DNA from: Collimonas pratensis
Lineage (GTDB): Bacteria; Pseudomonadota; Gammaproteobacteria; Burkholderiales; Burkholderiaceae_D
Assembly (NCBI RefSeq): GCF_001584185.1
Contig: NZ_CP013234.1
Location: forward strand, 1,364,001 to 1,428,000
Reading direction: 5' to 3'
Length of the DNA stretch: 64,000 nt
The position numbers and the translations under genes are program-made. Below, in pieces: positions 8,564 to 18,070 of this stretch. The notes beneath the pieces are model-generated. The model ran no database searches. It was not told where the DNA came from and saw only the letters and a list, made by a program, of their open reading frames with translations. Each line of letters begins with the position of its first letter. Position 1 is the stretch's first letter.

Positions 8564-9079
8564 TTATTTGGCAGGGCTGTCTACGGCTTCGGCACGCACA
8601 ATGGTAGTGTGGTCGACTTCATCTTCATTACCGACATCGAGCTCAGCCCTGACTGCGTACAAGGCCCCCTTAGGTACTACGATCGTCAGGATTTCATCGT
8701 ACTCGGCGCCAGGCTCGATTTCATAGCCGTCCAGGTAGCGCTTCAGCAGATCGCTGCTGTATAGCAGCGGCAAGGCGTCCAGCCGCATGATGCCGTCCTT
8801 GGCGTCGCCGGGAATTTTCCGGACTGTGACCAGCAAGCCATCCTCGCCCGGCTTCACCACTACCTTGCCGATGTTCTTCGGTTTGACGTGGATGATCAGC
8901 AGGCTCTGGGTATCGCTGTACGCTCTGCTTTCAGCTGACACCAGCACTTGGACATTGGTGTCAGTACTGCCAACAACTGCAAATTGGTAAAAAGCCCAAA
9001 TGCCGCCGGTGATAATAGCGATGATCGTGACGGATTTGAGGAGAAAGTCGGTCCAGTCGCGTGCTTTCTGAAGATCCAT
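8564..9079 (-). CDS. membrane-anchored protein of unknown function
   Basis: 171 residues. One transmembrane helix near the N-terminus (about residues 14-36, SVTIIAIITGGIWAFYQFAV) is followed by an extracytoplasmic part rich in beta strand pattern. I do not recognise a family. It is convergent with the GNAT gene, ending 5 bp from that gene's stop codon. Codon use is typical of the window, so the frame is probably real. Confidence 0.7.
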   Translation of the reverse strand: MDLQKARDWTDFLLKSVTIIAIITGGIWAFYQFAVVGSTDTNVQVLVSAESRAYSDTQSLLIIHVKPKNIGKVVVKPGEDGLLVTVRKIPGDAKDGIMRLDALPLLYSSDLLKRYLDGYEIEPGAEYDEILTIVVPKGALYAVRAELDVGNEDEVDHTTIVRAEAVDSPAK

Positions 9080-9239
9080 AGAATGTGTTTTCCGCTATTT
9101 TTTAAAATTCGACTTCGCCAGAGATAATTTCCTGGCTGCAATTCCAATAAACGCTGAACGGCGGGAAAAGGTTGACTGGCTGGGGATAAATTGGAAGCCG
9201 CGGTTGCGGCGAGCGGAAGTGCGGGAGGATAGGAATAAG

Positions 9240-9297
9240 GCAGGTGCACAGTTACGATGCACCTGCTTGCAGCTAGGTGGCCCGGCTCAGGCCGGGC
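9240..9297 (-). terminator. two hairpins after the beta-propeller gene
   Basis: GCCCGGC-tcag-GCCGGGC (9280-9297) and GCAGGTGCA-n9-TGCACCTGC (9240-9266) lie just downstream of the leftward gene that ends at 9303. Neither has a clear U-tract, so termination is inferred from position only. The rest of 9080-9302 shows no gene. Confidence 0.4.
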
Positions 9298-9302
9298 GGC
9301 GC

Positions 9303-10499
9303 TCAGCGCATGTTGCCGGTGTGGCCCAGCGAATAACGGCCAGGCTGCGGCCACACGGTCAAGCCATGCGGCTCCATGCCGACCGGGATCGACTTGACTT
9401 CGCCGCTGGTGGTGTCGATGGCGTACACCACGTCGTCGAAGCGGCCGGACAGCCACAGCATCTTGCCGTCGGCGCTGACGTTGCCCATGTCCGGGCTGCC
9501 GCCGCCGGGAATCGGCCAGGTATTGAGGACTTTGCGGGTAGCGAAATCGATCACCGAGACGCTGCCCTTGCCCTTGCGCGGGCCGTGCACCTTGTTGGAG
9601 CCGCGGTTGGCCACATACAGCTTGCTGCCGTCGCGGCTAGGATACAGGCCGTGGGTGCCGATGCCGGTCTTGATGAAATCGATCTTGGTGAAGTTTTCGC
9701 CATCCACCACGAACACGCCGTCGGCCATCATGTCGGCCACATAAAACACCTTGCCGTCCGGCGAGATGCGGATGTCCTGCGGCATGCCTTTCTTGGCCAG
9801 CTGCAGATAGCCGACCACCTTATGGTTGACCATGTCGATCTTGGCCAGGCTGCCTTCGAATTCGCAGGTGAACAGTGCGTACTTGCCGTCTATCGAGAAA
9901 TCGGCATGGTTGATGCCCTTACACTGCGGCACTTCGATGCTCGATTCCAGCTTCATGGTATGGGCATTGCGGAAATCCAGGCGCGCATGCGCTTCGACGA
10001 CGACGATGGCCTGCTTGCCGTCCGGCGTGAAATACATATTGTAGGGATCGTCCACCATCACTTCCTTGCCCGGCTTGCCGGTCAGGGGATCGATAGGGGT
10101 CAGGCTGCCGTCGGGACGGCCTTCGGCATTGTTGGCGACCCACAGGGTTTTCAGGTCCCAGGCCGGCACCACGTGCTGCGGGCTGTAGCCGACCTTGAAT
10201 TTGTCGACCACCTTGAGCGTAGCCGGATCGATCACATACACTTCATTCGAGCGCAGGTTAGGCACATACACGCGCGGCAGGGCGCCTGCCACGGCCGGAC
10301 TGAAATGGCCGGCGGCGGCTTCGCTGTACAGATTGGCCGGATTGACTACCGGCGGCATGCCGGCCACGGTGGCGACTGCCGGGTTTGCAGCAACGGCAGG
10401 TGCGGCGGCAGCAGCGGCGCCGGCCAGGCACAAGCCGGCGATGCCGGCGGCCAGCCGGGTTAAACGATGCTGGAATAAACGATGAGACGAAAATTGCAT
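9303..10499 (-). CDS. exported YVTN-type beta-propeller protein
   Basis: 398 residues. A Sec signal peptide (hydrophobic stretch about 14-28, Ala-rich cleavage area) is followed by blades typical of YVTN/40-residue propellers, e.g. PRVYVPNLRSNEVYVID, DLKTLWVANN, YFTPDGKQAIVV, ISPDGKVFYVAD and DGSKLYVANRGSN. Such proteins act as periplasmic scaffolds or lyases; the ligand is unknown. The start MQFSSH is preferred because AAAGGAAC lies before it; a start 17 codons upstream has no RBS. It is 50 bp downstream of the creatininase-like gene and probably co-transcribed with it. Confidence 0.88.
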   Translation of the reverse strand: MQFSSHRLFQHRLTRLAAGIAGLCLAGAAAAAAPAVAANPAVATVAGMPPVVNPANLYSEAAAGHFSPAVAGALPRVYVPNLRSNEVYVIDPATLKVVDKFKVGYSPQHVVPAWDLKTLWVANNAEGRPDGSLTPIDPLTGKPGKEVMVDDPYNMYFTPDGKQAIVVVEAHARLDFRNAHTMKLESSIEVPQCKGINHADFSIDGKYALFTCEFEGSLAKIDMVNHKVVGYLQLAKKGMPQDIRISPDGKVFYVADMMADGVFVVDGENFTKIDFIKTGIGTHGLYPSRDGSKLYVANRGSNKVHGPRKGKGSVSVIDFATRKVLNTWPIPGGGSPDMGNVSADGKMLWLSGRFDDVVYAIDTTSGEVKSIPVGMEPHGLTVWPQPGRYSLGHTGNMR

Positions 10500-10549
10500 G
10501 ACAGTTCCTTTGATCGAGTGCAGCGTAGTAAATAGGGGAGGCTGGCGCA

Positions 10550-11365
10550 TTAGCGCGCGGCGGTGTCTTTCTTGAGCGCGGCGACGGTGCGCGAAATGAT
10601 CGCATCGATGCCGAGCTGGCCCAGTTCAGCCGTGGAGCGGCGTGGATCGCCGCCGTACACGCCGTCCGCCAGGCCGAGTTTCGGCGCATTGCGCAAGCGG
10701 TCCTGGCGCACCATCTGCGGCGCTACCGCCAGTTGCAGCGAGGTGTCCGCCAGGCCGGCATGGGTGCCGATCTCGTCGTCGCGGAAGCCGCGCTGGCGCA
10801 GGAGCTTGGCGTAGCCGTCGGAGCTGGCGTCATAGTATTCCGGCGGCATCATGGCGCGCGCCGGCGAGCCGCTCCAGGACTTGTTCAGCTGCGCCACCAC
10901 TTGCCTGACATCGTTCAGGTAGCCGCCGTGATCGCCGAGGAAGACTACGTTCTTGAAGCCGTGCACCTTGAAGCTGTTGGCGGCGGCAACCAGGGTTTTT
11001 TGAAAGACATCGTCGCTTACCGTGATGGTGCCCGGAAAGCGCATGTGCGAGGTCGGCGGCGCGTAGCCGCCTTCCGGCACGTAGGCGATGACCGGCGCCA
11101 CCAGCGCGTCGCCCAGTCCTTCCGCGATGCGCTGCGAGAGTATCTTGACGCGCACATTGTGCTTGCCGAGCGCGACGTCCGGCCCGCTCTGTTCGGTGCC
11201 GCCGATGGGGATGATGATGGTGCTCTTGCCGGCCTGGATCTGGTCGCGCAGCTCGGTCCAGGTCAGTTCTTCCAGGAACACGGTTTTGGGCGCCTGCGCC
11301 AGGACTGCGTGGCAGGCAGTGATGAGAATGACGGAAGCAAATACTTGTCGTAAAAGGCGTTGCAT
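10550..11365 (-). CDS. exported creatininase-family amidohydrolase
   Basis: 271 residues. A signal peptide (SVILITACHAVLAQA) precedes a creatininase (PF02633) domain. The family's first metal block EQHGPH reads EQSGPD here (58-63), and the LGTD block reads LGKHN (66-70). The later GDHGGYLND block keeps its His. The metal site is therefore altered from the creatininase/MftE pattern but agrees with what I recall of an exported proteobacterial subfamily. RBS AGGG is 8-11 nt upstream of the chosen ATG. It is first in a two-gene unit with the YVTN propeller; the joint role is unknown. Confidence 0.82.
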   Translation of the reverse strand: MQRLLRQVFASVILITACHAVLAQAPKTVFLEELTWTELRDQIQAGKSTIIIPIGGTEQSGPDVALGKHNVRVKILSQRIAEGLGDALVAPVIAYVPEGGYAPPTSHMRFPGTITVSDDVFQKTLVAAANSFKVHGFKNVVFLGDHGGYLNDVRQVVAQLNKSWSGSPARAMMPPEYYDASSDGYAKLLRQRGFRDDEIGTHAGLADTSLQLAVAPQMVRQDRLRNAPKLGLADGVYGGDPRRSTAELGQLGIDAIISRTVAALKKDTAAR

Positions 11366-11471
11366 GGATGGCCCTGATCGGTATACCTGTGTTTTTGTAA
11401 AGTCGGCCGCCAAAGCGCAGCCCGCAGATCAGACTCGGGCAGCAACGGTTGGTTCAGTGGCAATGCAATGA

Positions 11472-12533
11472 TTATCGCACTGTCAATTGATAAGTCGTGG
11501 TCTGGCGGTATACCTGGCCAGGCCGCAGTACCACCGCCTCGGCGTCGGCGCCATTGATCTGGTTGGGATAAGCCTGCGCTTCCAGGCAGAAGCCATCATG
11601 CTTGGCATAGGCGCCGGCGCCGCGTCCCTGCATCCCGGCCAGGAAATTCCCGCTGTAGAACTGCAAGCCGTTTTCCGTGGTCGCCACCGATAGCTGGCGG
11701 CCGGAACCGGGGTCGTAGACGGTGGCCACTTCGCGCAAGGGCTGCGGCTTGCGGCTTTCACCCGGCACTAGCGGATGTTGCGGCCGCAGGCAATAACAAT
11801 GGTCGAAGCCGCCGGCCAGTTTGAGCTGAGGATCGGGCCAGGCCAGGCGCGGCCCGATCGGGGCCGGCTGGCGGAAATCGAAGGCGCTGCCGGCGACGCT
11901 GGCGGCATCGACTGGAATCAGCTGTGCGTCGATCTGCAGATACTGGTCGGCGGCAATGGCCAGGATATGGTCATAGATGTCGGCGCTGCCGCCGTTCAGG
12001 TTGAAGTAGCCGTGCGAAGTCAGGTTGAGCGGCGTCGGGGCGTCGCTGCTGGCGCTGTAGTCTATGCTCAGGCGGCCTTCGTCGTCCAGGTTGTACAGTA
12101 CGCTGACCTGAAGGTTGCCGGGATAGCCGGCCTCGCCTTCCGCCGATTCCAGCGTCAGCCGCAAGCCGTCCGGCCCAGCCGCGGCCTGCCACTGCGCCAG
12201 GTGGAAACCGCTGTCGCCGCCGTGCAGGTGGTTGCCGCCTTCGTTGCGGTCGACCAGGTAGTCGGCGCCGTCCAGCGTGAAGCGGCCGTTGGCGATACGG
12301 TTACCCCAGCGTCCGATCAGGCCGCCGAAGTAGGGCGGGTTGTCTTGATAGCCCTCGCAGTCCGGATAGCCGAGCAGGATGTCGGCCACGCGGCCGTAGC
12401 GGTCGGGCGCCCACCATGACACCAGTGTGGCGCCGCGGTCGCTGATGGTGATCCGCATGTCGTGCGCATTGCGCAGCGTGTAGAGGGTAATGCCGTGGTC
12501 GGCGCTGGTGCTGGTGATGGTGGTTTGGCTCAT
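11472..12533 (-). CDS. galM: aldose 1-epimerase (mutarotase)
   Basis: 353 residues of the galactose mutarotase family (PF01263), which equilibrates alpha and beta anomers of aldoses. Typical blocks are ILLGYPDCEGY, FGGLIGRWGNRIANGRF, NEGGNHLHGG, NLTSHGYFNL with the catalytic His, and GLQFYSGNFL with the active-site region near the end. The start codon overlaps the xylR stop codon (ATGA, 12530-12533), so xylR and galM are translationally coupled. In this setting it probably speeds interconversion of xylopyranose anomers for XylA. Confidence 0.93.
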   Translation of the reverse strand: MSQTTITSTSADHGITLYTLRNAHDMRITISDRGATLVSWWAPDRYGRVADILLGYPDCEGYQDNPPYFGGLIGRWGNRIANGRFTLDGADYLVDRNEGGNHLHGGDSGFHLAQWQAAAGPDGLRLTLESAEGEAGYPGNLQVSVLYNLDDEGRLSIDYSASSDAPTPLNLTSHGYFNLNGGSADIYDHILAIAADQYLQIDAQLIPVDAASVAGSAFDFRQPAPIGPRLAWPDPQLKLAGGFDHCYCLRPQHPLVPGESRKPQPLREVATVYDPGSGRQLSVATTENGLQFYSGNFLAGMQGRGAGAYAKHDGFCLEAQAYPNQINGADAEAVVLRPGQVYRQTTTYQLTVR

Positions 12534-13783
12534 AGGCTGGAATGGTTCTCGGTCGGATATTCTGTCTGGCTGCCGCGGGCGGCCATGCGGTCCTGGTACT
12601 CGCGCGGGGTGCAGGCCAGTTCGCGCTTGAAGACGGCATGCATGTACTGCAGCGAGGTGAAGCCACAGCTGACGGCGATCTCAGCGATGCTGCGCGCCTG
12701 TTCTTGCCCCTGCGCCTGCTGTTCCTCCAGCATGCCCTTGGCGGCATCCAGCTTGAAGCGCAGGATCTCGTCATGCACGCTGCGCCCCAGCTCGCGCCGG
12801 AAATACCACTCCAGCGACGAGCGCGAGACGCCGACGTAATCGGCGACTTGCTCGGTCTTGATGCCCTGACAGGCGTACTGGCGGATGAAGTGCATGGCTT
12901 GCATTACGTGCGGATGGTTGAGCGCTTCGTGGCGGCTGGAAGCCAGCACGTTGATGCCGGCCGGCGGCACCAGGATGCGGGTGCCGGCCAGGCGTGCACC
13001 ACCACTCACCTGCAGCATCTGGTGCAGCAGGTGGGCGGCGGTGCGGCCCATTTCGCGCGTGCCCTGAATCACCGAGCTGAGTGGCACCCGGGTCAGGATG
13101 CGCGCCAGCGGATCGTTGTCGATGCCGATCAGCGCCACCTGTTCCGGCACCGCGATGCCGGCGCACAGGCAAGCCTGCAGCAGCTGGCGCGCGCGGGCGT
13201 CGCTGACGGCGATGATGCCGATCGGCTTGGGCAGCGTCTGCAGCCAGGCGATCTGCTGTTCCACCGCGGTATCCCAGGATGGCGCGCTGGTGCCGACGCC
13301 GCGGTAGATCTCGCCCTGCATGCCGTCGCGCTGCATCAGCGTGGTGAAGGCCTTTTCGCGCTCCTGGGCCCAGCGGTTGACTGCCGCCTCGGGCAGGCTG
13401 AAACAGGCGAAGCGGCGCAGGCCGGCTTCGATCAGATGATCGTAGGCCAGCTTGACCAGCTTGAAATTGTCGGTGGCCACATAGGGCGTGTCGGCCGGAT
13501 AGCCGCTGGCGTCGGCGTACGAACCGCCCACCGCCACCACCGGCAGGCTGACCTTTGCCAGCGCTTCGCAGGCGGCCGGATCGTCGAAGTCGGCGATGAT
13601 GCCATGGCCCTGCCAGCGTTCTATGCCTTGCAGGCGACAGCGGAAATCCTCTTCCAGGAACAGGTCCCAGGCGGCGCGCGTGCTGCTCAGGTACTCGCCG
13701 ATGCCGGCGATGATGTCGCGATCGAAGATCTTGTTGCCGTTGAACAGCAGGGCGATGCGGTGCACCGCCGGTATTTTGGTCAT
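12530..13783 (-). CDS. xylR: xylose operon activator XylR
   Basis: 417 residues. The N-terminal two-thirds is a LacI/periplasmic-binding-type sugar domain (about 10-290, with GIDNDPLARILTRVPLSSV). The C-terminus is an AraC-type double HTH (about 300-400: GIKTEQVADYVGVSRSSLEWYFRRELG and SIAEIAVSCGFTSLQYMHAVFKRE). This fusion is the hallmark of E. coli XylR, which binds D-xylose and activates xyl promoters. It is divergent from xylA with a 288-bp intergenic region, and directly coupled to galM. Confidence 0.93.
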   Translation of the reverse strand: MTKIPAVHRIALLFNGNKIFDRDIIAGIGEYLSSTRAAWDLFLEEDFRCRLQGIERWQGHGIIADFDDPAACEALAKVSLPVVAVGGSYADASGYPADTPYVATDNFKLVKLAYDHLIEAGLRRFACFSLPEAAVNRWAQEREKAFTTLMQRDGMQGEIYRGVGTSAPSWDTAVEQQIAWLQTLPKPIGIIAVSDARARQLLQACLCAGIAVPEQVALIGIDNDPLARILTRVPLSSVIQGTREMGRTAAHLLHQMLQVSGGARLAGTRILVPPAGINVLASSRHEALNHPHVMQAMHFIRQYACQGIKTEQVADYVGVSRSSLEWYFRRELGRSVHDEILRFKLDAAKGMLEEQQAQGQEQARSIAEIAVSCGFTSLQYMHAVFKRELACTPREYQDRMAARGSQTEYPTENHSSL

Positions 13784-13975
13784 CCTGCGTTCTCCTGGAT
13801 TTTCGCAAGCACGCTCCTTGCGGGAGTCTTGGGCAGCTTGTCAATTTATCACCAACAGCTTCGGTCAACTTGACCTTAGCTGATTGTACCCAGCAGCAGC
13901 GCCGGCGTCAGGTCAATTGGCGTTTTGTGCGACTGCAATAGAAAGAATCGCTAGCGGGTCTGGCGGATTTCGTAA

Positions 13976-14005
13976 TTGTGAAGCGCTGCCCTCGGTTGCT
14001 AGTAT
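13976..14005 (+). promoter_or_regulatory. candidate xylA promoter
   Basis: TTGTGA (13976-13981), an 18-bp spacer and TAGTAT (14000-14005) give 4/6 matches in each hexamer, 66 bp before the xylA start. It lies in the divergent xylR/xylA region where XylR should bind. No clear XylR direct repeat was recognised by eye. Confidence 0.35.
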
Positions 14006-14071
14006 GGCCCACACCAATACAGCGAGACTGCGCTTTGCAGTGCCGCGCCATCTACCGACCGGAGACCATCG

Positions 14072-15388
14072 ATGAGTTATTTTCCTGCCGTTACACCTAT
14101 TCGTTTCGAGGGCAAGCAGGCGCAATCGCCGTTGGCTTTTCGTCATTATGAAGCCGACAAGCTTGTGCTGGGCAAGCCGATGCGCGAGCATCTGCGCATG
14201 GCGGCATGTTATTGGCACAGCTTCGTCTGGCCCGGTTCCGACGTCTTCGGCGCCGGCACCTTCCGCCGTCCCTGGCACGGCGCCGGCGACGCCATGGAAA
14301 TGGCGCACAAAAAGGCTGACGCCGCCTTCGAATTCTTCACCAAACTGGGCATCGACTATTACACTTTTCACGATACCGACGTAGCGCCAGAGGGCGCCAG
14401 CCTGGCCGAATACCGCAACAACTTTGCCCAGATGCTGGACGTGCTGGAGCGCAAGCAGGAACAGACCGGCCTGCGTCTGCTGTGGGGCACCGCCAACTGC
14501 TTCAGCAACCCACGCTTTGCCGCCGGCGCCGCCAGCAATCCCAATCCGGAATTGTTCGCCTATGCCGCAGCACAAGTGTTCACCGCCATGAACGCAACCC
14601 AGCGCCTGGGCGGCGCCAACTATGTGCTGTGGGGAGGTCGCGAAGGTTATGAAACCCTGCTCAATACCGATCTCAAGCGCGAGCGCGAACAGCTGGGCCG
14701 CTTCATGCGGCTAGTGGTGGAGCACAAGCACAAGATCGGTTTCAAGGGCACGCTGCTGATCGAACCGAAACCGCAGGAACCAACCAAGCACCAGTACGAT
14801 TACGACAGCGCCACGGTCTACGGCTTCCTCAAGGATTACGGCCTGGAACAAGAGATCAAGGTGAATATCGAAGCCAACCATGCCACCCTGGCCGGCCACA
14901 GCTTTCATCATGAAATCGCCACCGCCGCTTCGCTCGGCATCCTCGGCAGCATCGACGCCAACCGCGGCGACCCGCAGAACGGCTGGGATACCGACCAGTT
15001 CCCCAACAGTGTCGAGGAACTGACGCTGGTCACTTATGAAGTCCTGAAAGCCGGCGGCTTCACCACCGGCGGCTACAACTTCGATTCCAAGGTGCGGCGC
15101 CAGAGCCTGGATGAGGTCGATCTGTTCCATGGCCATGTCGGCGCCATGGATGTGCTGGCGCTGTCGCTGGAGCGCGCCGCCGGCATGATCGAAAACGATC
15201 TGCTGGCGCAGTTCAAAAACCAGCGTTATGCAGGCTGGGACAGCGGCATCGGCCAGGATATGCTGGCCGGCAAGCTGAGCCTGAGCGAGATCGCCGAGCA
15301 CGCGTTTGCCAAGAAACTCGATCCGCAAGCCGTCAGCGGCCGCCAGGAAATGCTGGAAAACCTGGTCAACCGCGCCATCTTCGGCTGA
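14072..15388 (+). CDS. xylA: xylose isomerase
   Basis: 438 residues, the usual class II xylose isomerase length. It converts D-xylose to D-xylulose with two divalent metals. Visible signatures: [13 protein letters not shown] with the catalytic His, [30 protein letters not shown], and [18 protein letters not shown] with metal ligands. It is first gene of the xylA-xylB-xylFGH unit, 4 nt upstream of xylB, and presumably XylR-activated. Confidence 0.96.
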   Translation: MSYFPAVTPIRFEGKQAQSPLAFRHYEADKLVLGKPMREHLRMAACYWHSFVWPGSDVFGAGTFRRPWHGAGDAMEMAHKKADAAFEFFTKLGIDYYTFHDTDVAPEGASLAEYRNNFAQMLDVLERKQEQTGLRLLWGTANCFSNPRFAAGAASNPNPELFAYAAAQVFTAMNATQRLGGANYVLWGGREGYETLLNTDLKREREQLGRFMRLVVEHKHKIGFKGTLLIEPKPQEPTKHQYDYDSATVYGFLKDYGLEQEIKVNIEANHATLAGHSFHHEIATAASLGILGSIDANRGDPQNGWDTDQFPNSVEELTLVTYEVLKAGGFTTGGYNFDSKVRRQSLDEVDLFHGHVGAMDVLALSLERAAGMIENDLLAQFKNQRYAGWDSGIGQDMLAGKLSLSEIAEHAFAKKLDPQAVSGRQEMLENLVNRAIFG

Positions 15389-15392
15389 CCCC

Positions 15393-16901
15393 ATGTTCAT
15401 CGGCATAGATCTGGGCACCTCCGGCGTCAAGGCGATCCTGCTGGGCCGCCGCGACCAGGTGCTGGCCAGCGCCAGCCAGCCGCTGTCGCTGCTGCCGCAG
15501 GCCTCGCACAACACGCTGTGGCGCGAGCAGGATCCCGCCGACTGGTGGCGCGCCTGCGAACAGGCGTTGACGGATTTGCTGCTGGCGGCCAAGGAGATGG
15601 GCATCGCCGGTGGCGCCATCGAAGCCATTGGTCTCACCGGCCAGATGCACGGCGCCACCGTGCTGGACGACCAGGGCCAGGTATTGCGGCCGGCCATCCT
15701 GTGGAACGACGGCCGTTCATTTGTCGAATGTAGCGAACTGGAACAGCGTGTTCCGGCTGCGCGCAAGATTACCGGCAACCTGATGATGCCAGGCTTCACC
15801 GCGCCCAAGTTGCTGTGGCTGGCACGCCATGAGCCGCAAGTGTTCGCACAGGTTGCCAAGGTGCTGCTGCCCAAGGACTGGCTGCGTTATCAGCTCACCG
15901 GCGACTACGCCAGCGATATGTCGGACGCCGCCGGCACCATGTGGCTGGATGTCGCCAAGCGCGACTGGAGCGATGAACTGCTGCAAGCCACCGGCCTTAG
16001 CCGCGCCCATATGCCGGCGCTGTATGAAGGCACGCAGATCACCGGCACGCTGAAAGCCGATCTGGCGCAGCGCTGGGGCCTGGCGCAGATACCGGTGGTG
16101 GCTGGCGCGGGTGACAACGCTGCCGGCGCGATCGGCGTCGGCGTTGTCCGTCCTGGGCAAGCCATGCTCTCGCTCGGCACTTCCGGCGTGTATTTCGCCG
16201 CCGGCGCCGGCTTCCATGCCAATCCGGAGCGTGCAGTGCATAGTTTTTGCCACGCCTTGCCGGCCACCTGGCATTTGATGTCGGTGATGCTGTCGGCTGC
16301 CTCCTGCCTGGATTTCACGGCGCAGCTGTGCGGCTATGCCGATGTCGCCGCGCTGCTGGCAGATGCGGGGCAGCACGACGCAGAACTGAATGGCGTCGCT
16401 GCCGGTGCGCCGCTGTTCCTGCCTTACCTCAACGGTGAACGTACTCCTCATAACAATCCCGCCGCGCAGGGGGTGTTTTTCGGCCTGCGCGCCGGCGCCA
16501 CGCGCGCCGAGCTGGCGCTGGCGACCCTGGAAGGCGTCGGCTTCGGCCTGTGCGACGGCATGGACGCGGTCGACGACTGCGGCATCGCCGCCGATGAAAT
16601 CACGCTCATCGGCGGCGGTTCGCGCAGCGCCTTCTGGGCGCAGATGCTGGCCGATATCAGCGGCCGCCAACTAGTGCGGCGCCAGGGCGGCGATGTCGGG
16701 CCGGCGCTGGGTGCAGCGCGGCTGGCGCGCATCGGCGTCGCTACCGCCAGCGACGGCCGCGCAACCCTGAACGAGATCTGTCCGGTGCCGCCGCTGCTTG
16801 CCGCATACCAGCCGAATCCACAGCGGCACGCGCAATATGCGCAGCGGCGCCAGAAATTCGCACTGTTGTACCAGCAGTTGTTACCCGTGTTTTCAGCATA
16901 G
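15393..16901 (+). CDS. xylB: xylulokinase
   Basis: 502 residues of the FGGY sugar kinases. It phosphorylates D-xylulose to xylulose 5-phosphate for the pentose phosphate pathway. Blocks: GIDLGTSGVKA (phosphate 1), GLTGQMHGATVLD, RPAILWNDGRS, the catalytic-base region DAAGTMWLDV, and GGGSRSAFWAQMLADI near the C-terminus. The start MFIGIDLG, 4 nt after the xylA stop, is chosen because the family begins at this motif. It is probably translationally coupled to xylA. Confidence 0.95.
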   Translation: MFIGIDLGTSGVKAILLGRRDQVLASASQPLSLLPQASHNTLWREQDPADWWRACEQALTDLLLAAKEMGIAGGAIEAIGLTGQMHGATVLDDQGQVLRPAILWNDGRSFVECSELEQRVPAARKITGNLMMPGFTAPKLLWLARHEPQVFAQVAKVLLPKDWLRYQLTGDYASDMSDAAGTMWLDVAKRDWSDELLQATGLSRAHMPALYEGTQITGTLKADLAQRWGLAQIPVVAGAGDNAAGAIGVGVVRPGQAMLSLGTSGVYFAAGAGFHANPERAVHSFCHALPATWHLMSVMLSAASCLDFTAQLCGYADVAALLADAGQHDAELNGVAAGAPLFLPYLNGERTPHNNPAAQGVFFGLRAGATRAELALATLEGVGFGLCDGMDAVDDCGIAADEITLIGGGSRSAFWAQMLADISGRQLVRRQGGDVGPALGAARLARIGVATASDGRATLNEICPVPPLLAAYQPNPQRHAQYAQRRQKFALLYQQLLPVFSA

Positions 16902-16972
16902 TGAATCAGGCACAGTCAAGCGCAGTCAAGAGTAGTCATACGAAGTTAACTAAAACGAATGGAGACCTAGCA

Positions 16973-17989
16973 ATGAACAAGATCCTGAAAAAAAGCCTGT
17001 TGACGATGATGTCCGTGGCAGTATTTTCGCTCACCAGTTCGGCCGCGATGGCCGATGCCAAGAACCCGAAGATCGGCTTTTCCATCGATGACCTGCGGGT
17101 GGAGCGCTGGGCGCGTGACCGCGATTTCTTCATCGCTGCCGCCGACAAGCTGGGCGCCAAGGTGTTCGTGCAGTCGGCTGATGCTAGCGAACAGCGCCAG
17201 ATTTCCCAGATCGAAAACCTGATTTCGCGCGGCGTCGACGTCATCGTGATCGTGCCGTTCAACGCCACCGTACTCAGCAACACCATCAAGGAAGCCAAGA
17301 AGGCCGGCATCAAGGTGGTGTCCTATGACCGCCTGATCCTGAACGCCGACATCGACGCCTACATTTCCTTCGACAATGAAAAAGTCGGCGAGATGCAAGC
17401 CGAAGGCGTGCTCAAGGCGCAACCTAAGGGCAATTACTATCTGCTGGGCGGATCGCCCACCGACAACAACGCCAAGATGCTGCGTGAAGGGCAGATGAAG
17501 GTGCTGCAGCCATCCATCGACAAGGGCGACATCAAGATCGTCGGCCAGCAATGGGTCAAGGACTGGAGCGCCACGGAAGCGCTGTCTATCGTGGAAAACG
17601 CGCTGACCGCCAACAATAACAAGATCGACGCCATCGTTGCTTCCAACGACGGCACGGCCGGTGGCGCAATCCAGGCGCTGGCTTCGCAGAAAATGGCCGG
17701 CAAGGTGCCGGTCTCGGGACAGGATGCCGATCTGGCTGCGGTCAAGCGCGTGATCGCTGGCACCCAGTCCATGACGGTGTACAAGCCGCTCAAGCTGATC
17801 GCCTCGGAAGCCGCCAAGCTGTCGGTGCAGCTGGCACGCAATGAAAAACCGTCCTATAACTCCCAGTATGAAAACGGCGCCAAGAAGGTCGACACCATCT
17901 TGCTCAAGCCGACCACGCTTACCAAAGCCAATGTCGACCTGCTGGTGACGGACGGCTTCTACACGCAAGCGCAGATCAGCAGCAAATAA
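16973..17989 (+). CDS. xylF: D-xylose ABC transporter, periplasmic binding protein
   Basis: 338 residues. A Sec signal peptide (KKSLLTMMSVAVFSLTSSAAMA) is followed by a type I periplasmic sugar-binding fold. Blocks PKIGFSIDDLRVERW, ISRGVDVIVIVPFNA, VVSYDRLILNADIDAYISFDN, LLGGSPTDNNAKMLREGQM and VSGQDADLAAV match XylF. RBS GGAGACC sits 8 nt before the chosen ATG, so an in-frame start 24 codons earlier is rejected. A strong hairpin follows the stop, which may protect the upstream mRNA and raise XylF over the membrane components. Confidence 0.95.
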   Translation: MNKILKKSLLTMMSVAVFSLTSSAAMADAKNPKIGFSIDDLRVERWARDRDFFIAAADKLGAKVFVQSADASEQRQISQIENLISRGVDVIVIVPFNATVLSNTIKEAKKAGIKVVSYDRLILNADIDAYISFDNEKVGEMQAEGVLKAQPKGNYYLLGGSPTDNNAKMLREGQMKVLQPSIDKGDIKIVGQQWVKDWSATEALSIVENALTANNNKIDAIVASNDGTAGGAIQALASQKMAGKVPVSGQDADLAAVKRVIAGTQSMTVYKPLKLIASEAAKLSVQLARNEKPSYNSQYENGAKKVDTILLKPTTLTKANVDLLVTDGFYTQAQISSK

Positions 17990-18016
17990 CTATCGCAGCC
18001 GTATGAAATAACGCTG

Positions 18017-18044
18017 CGGCCGGCGCACATTTGTGCGCCGGCCG
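18017..18044 (+). promoter_or_regulatory. intercistronic stem-loop between xylF and xylG
   Basis: CGGCCGGCGCACA and TGTGCGCCGGCCG form a 13-bp perfect stem with a 2-nt formal loop. No U-tract follows and xylG starts 27 nt later. This is the usual position of mRNA-stabilising or attenuating hairpins after ABC binding-protein genes. Confidence 0.65.
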
Positions 18045-18070
18045 TTCATGCAACTACTGCGAGAGAGAAC

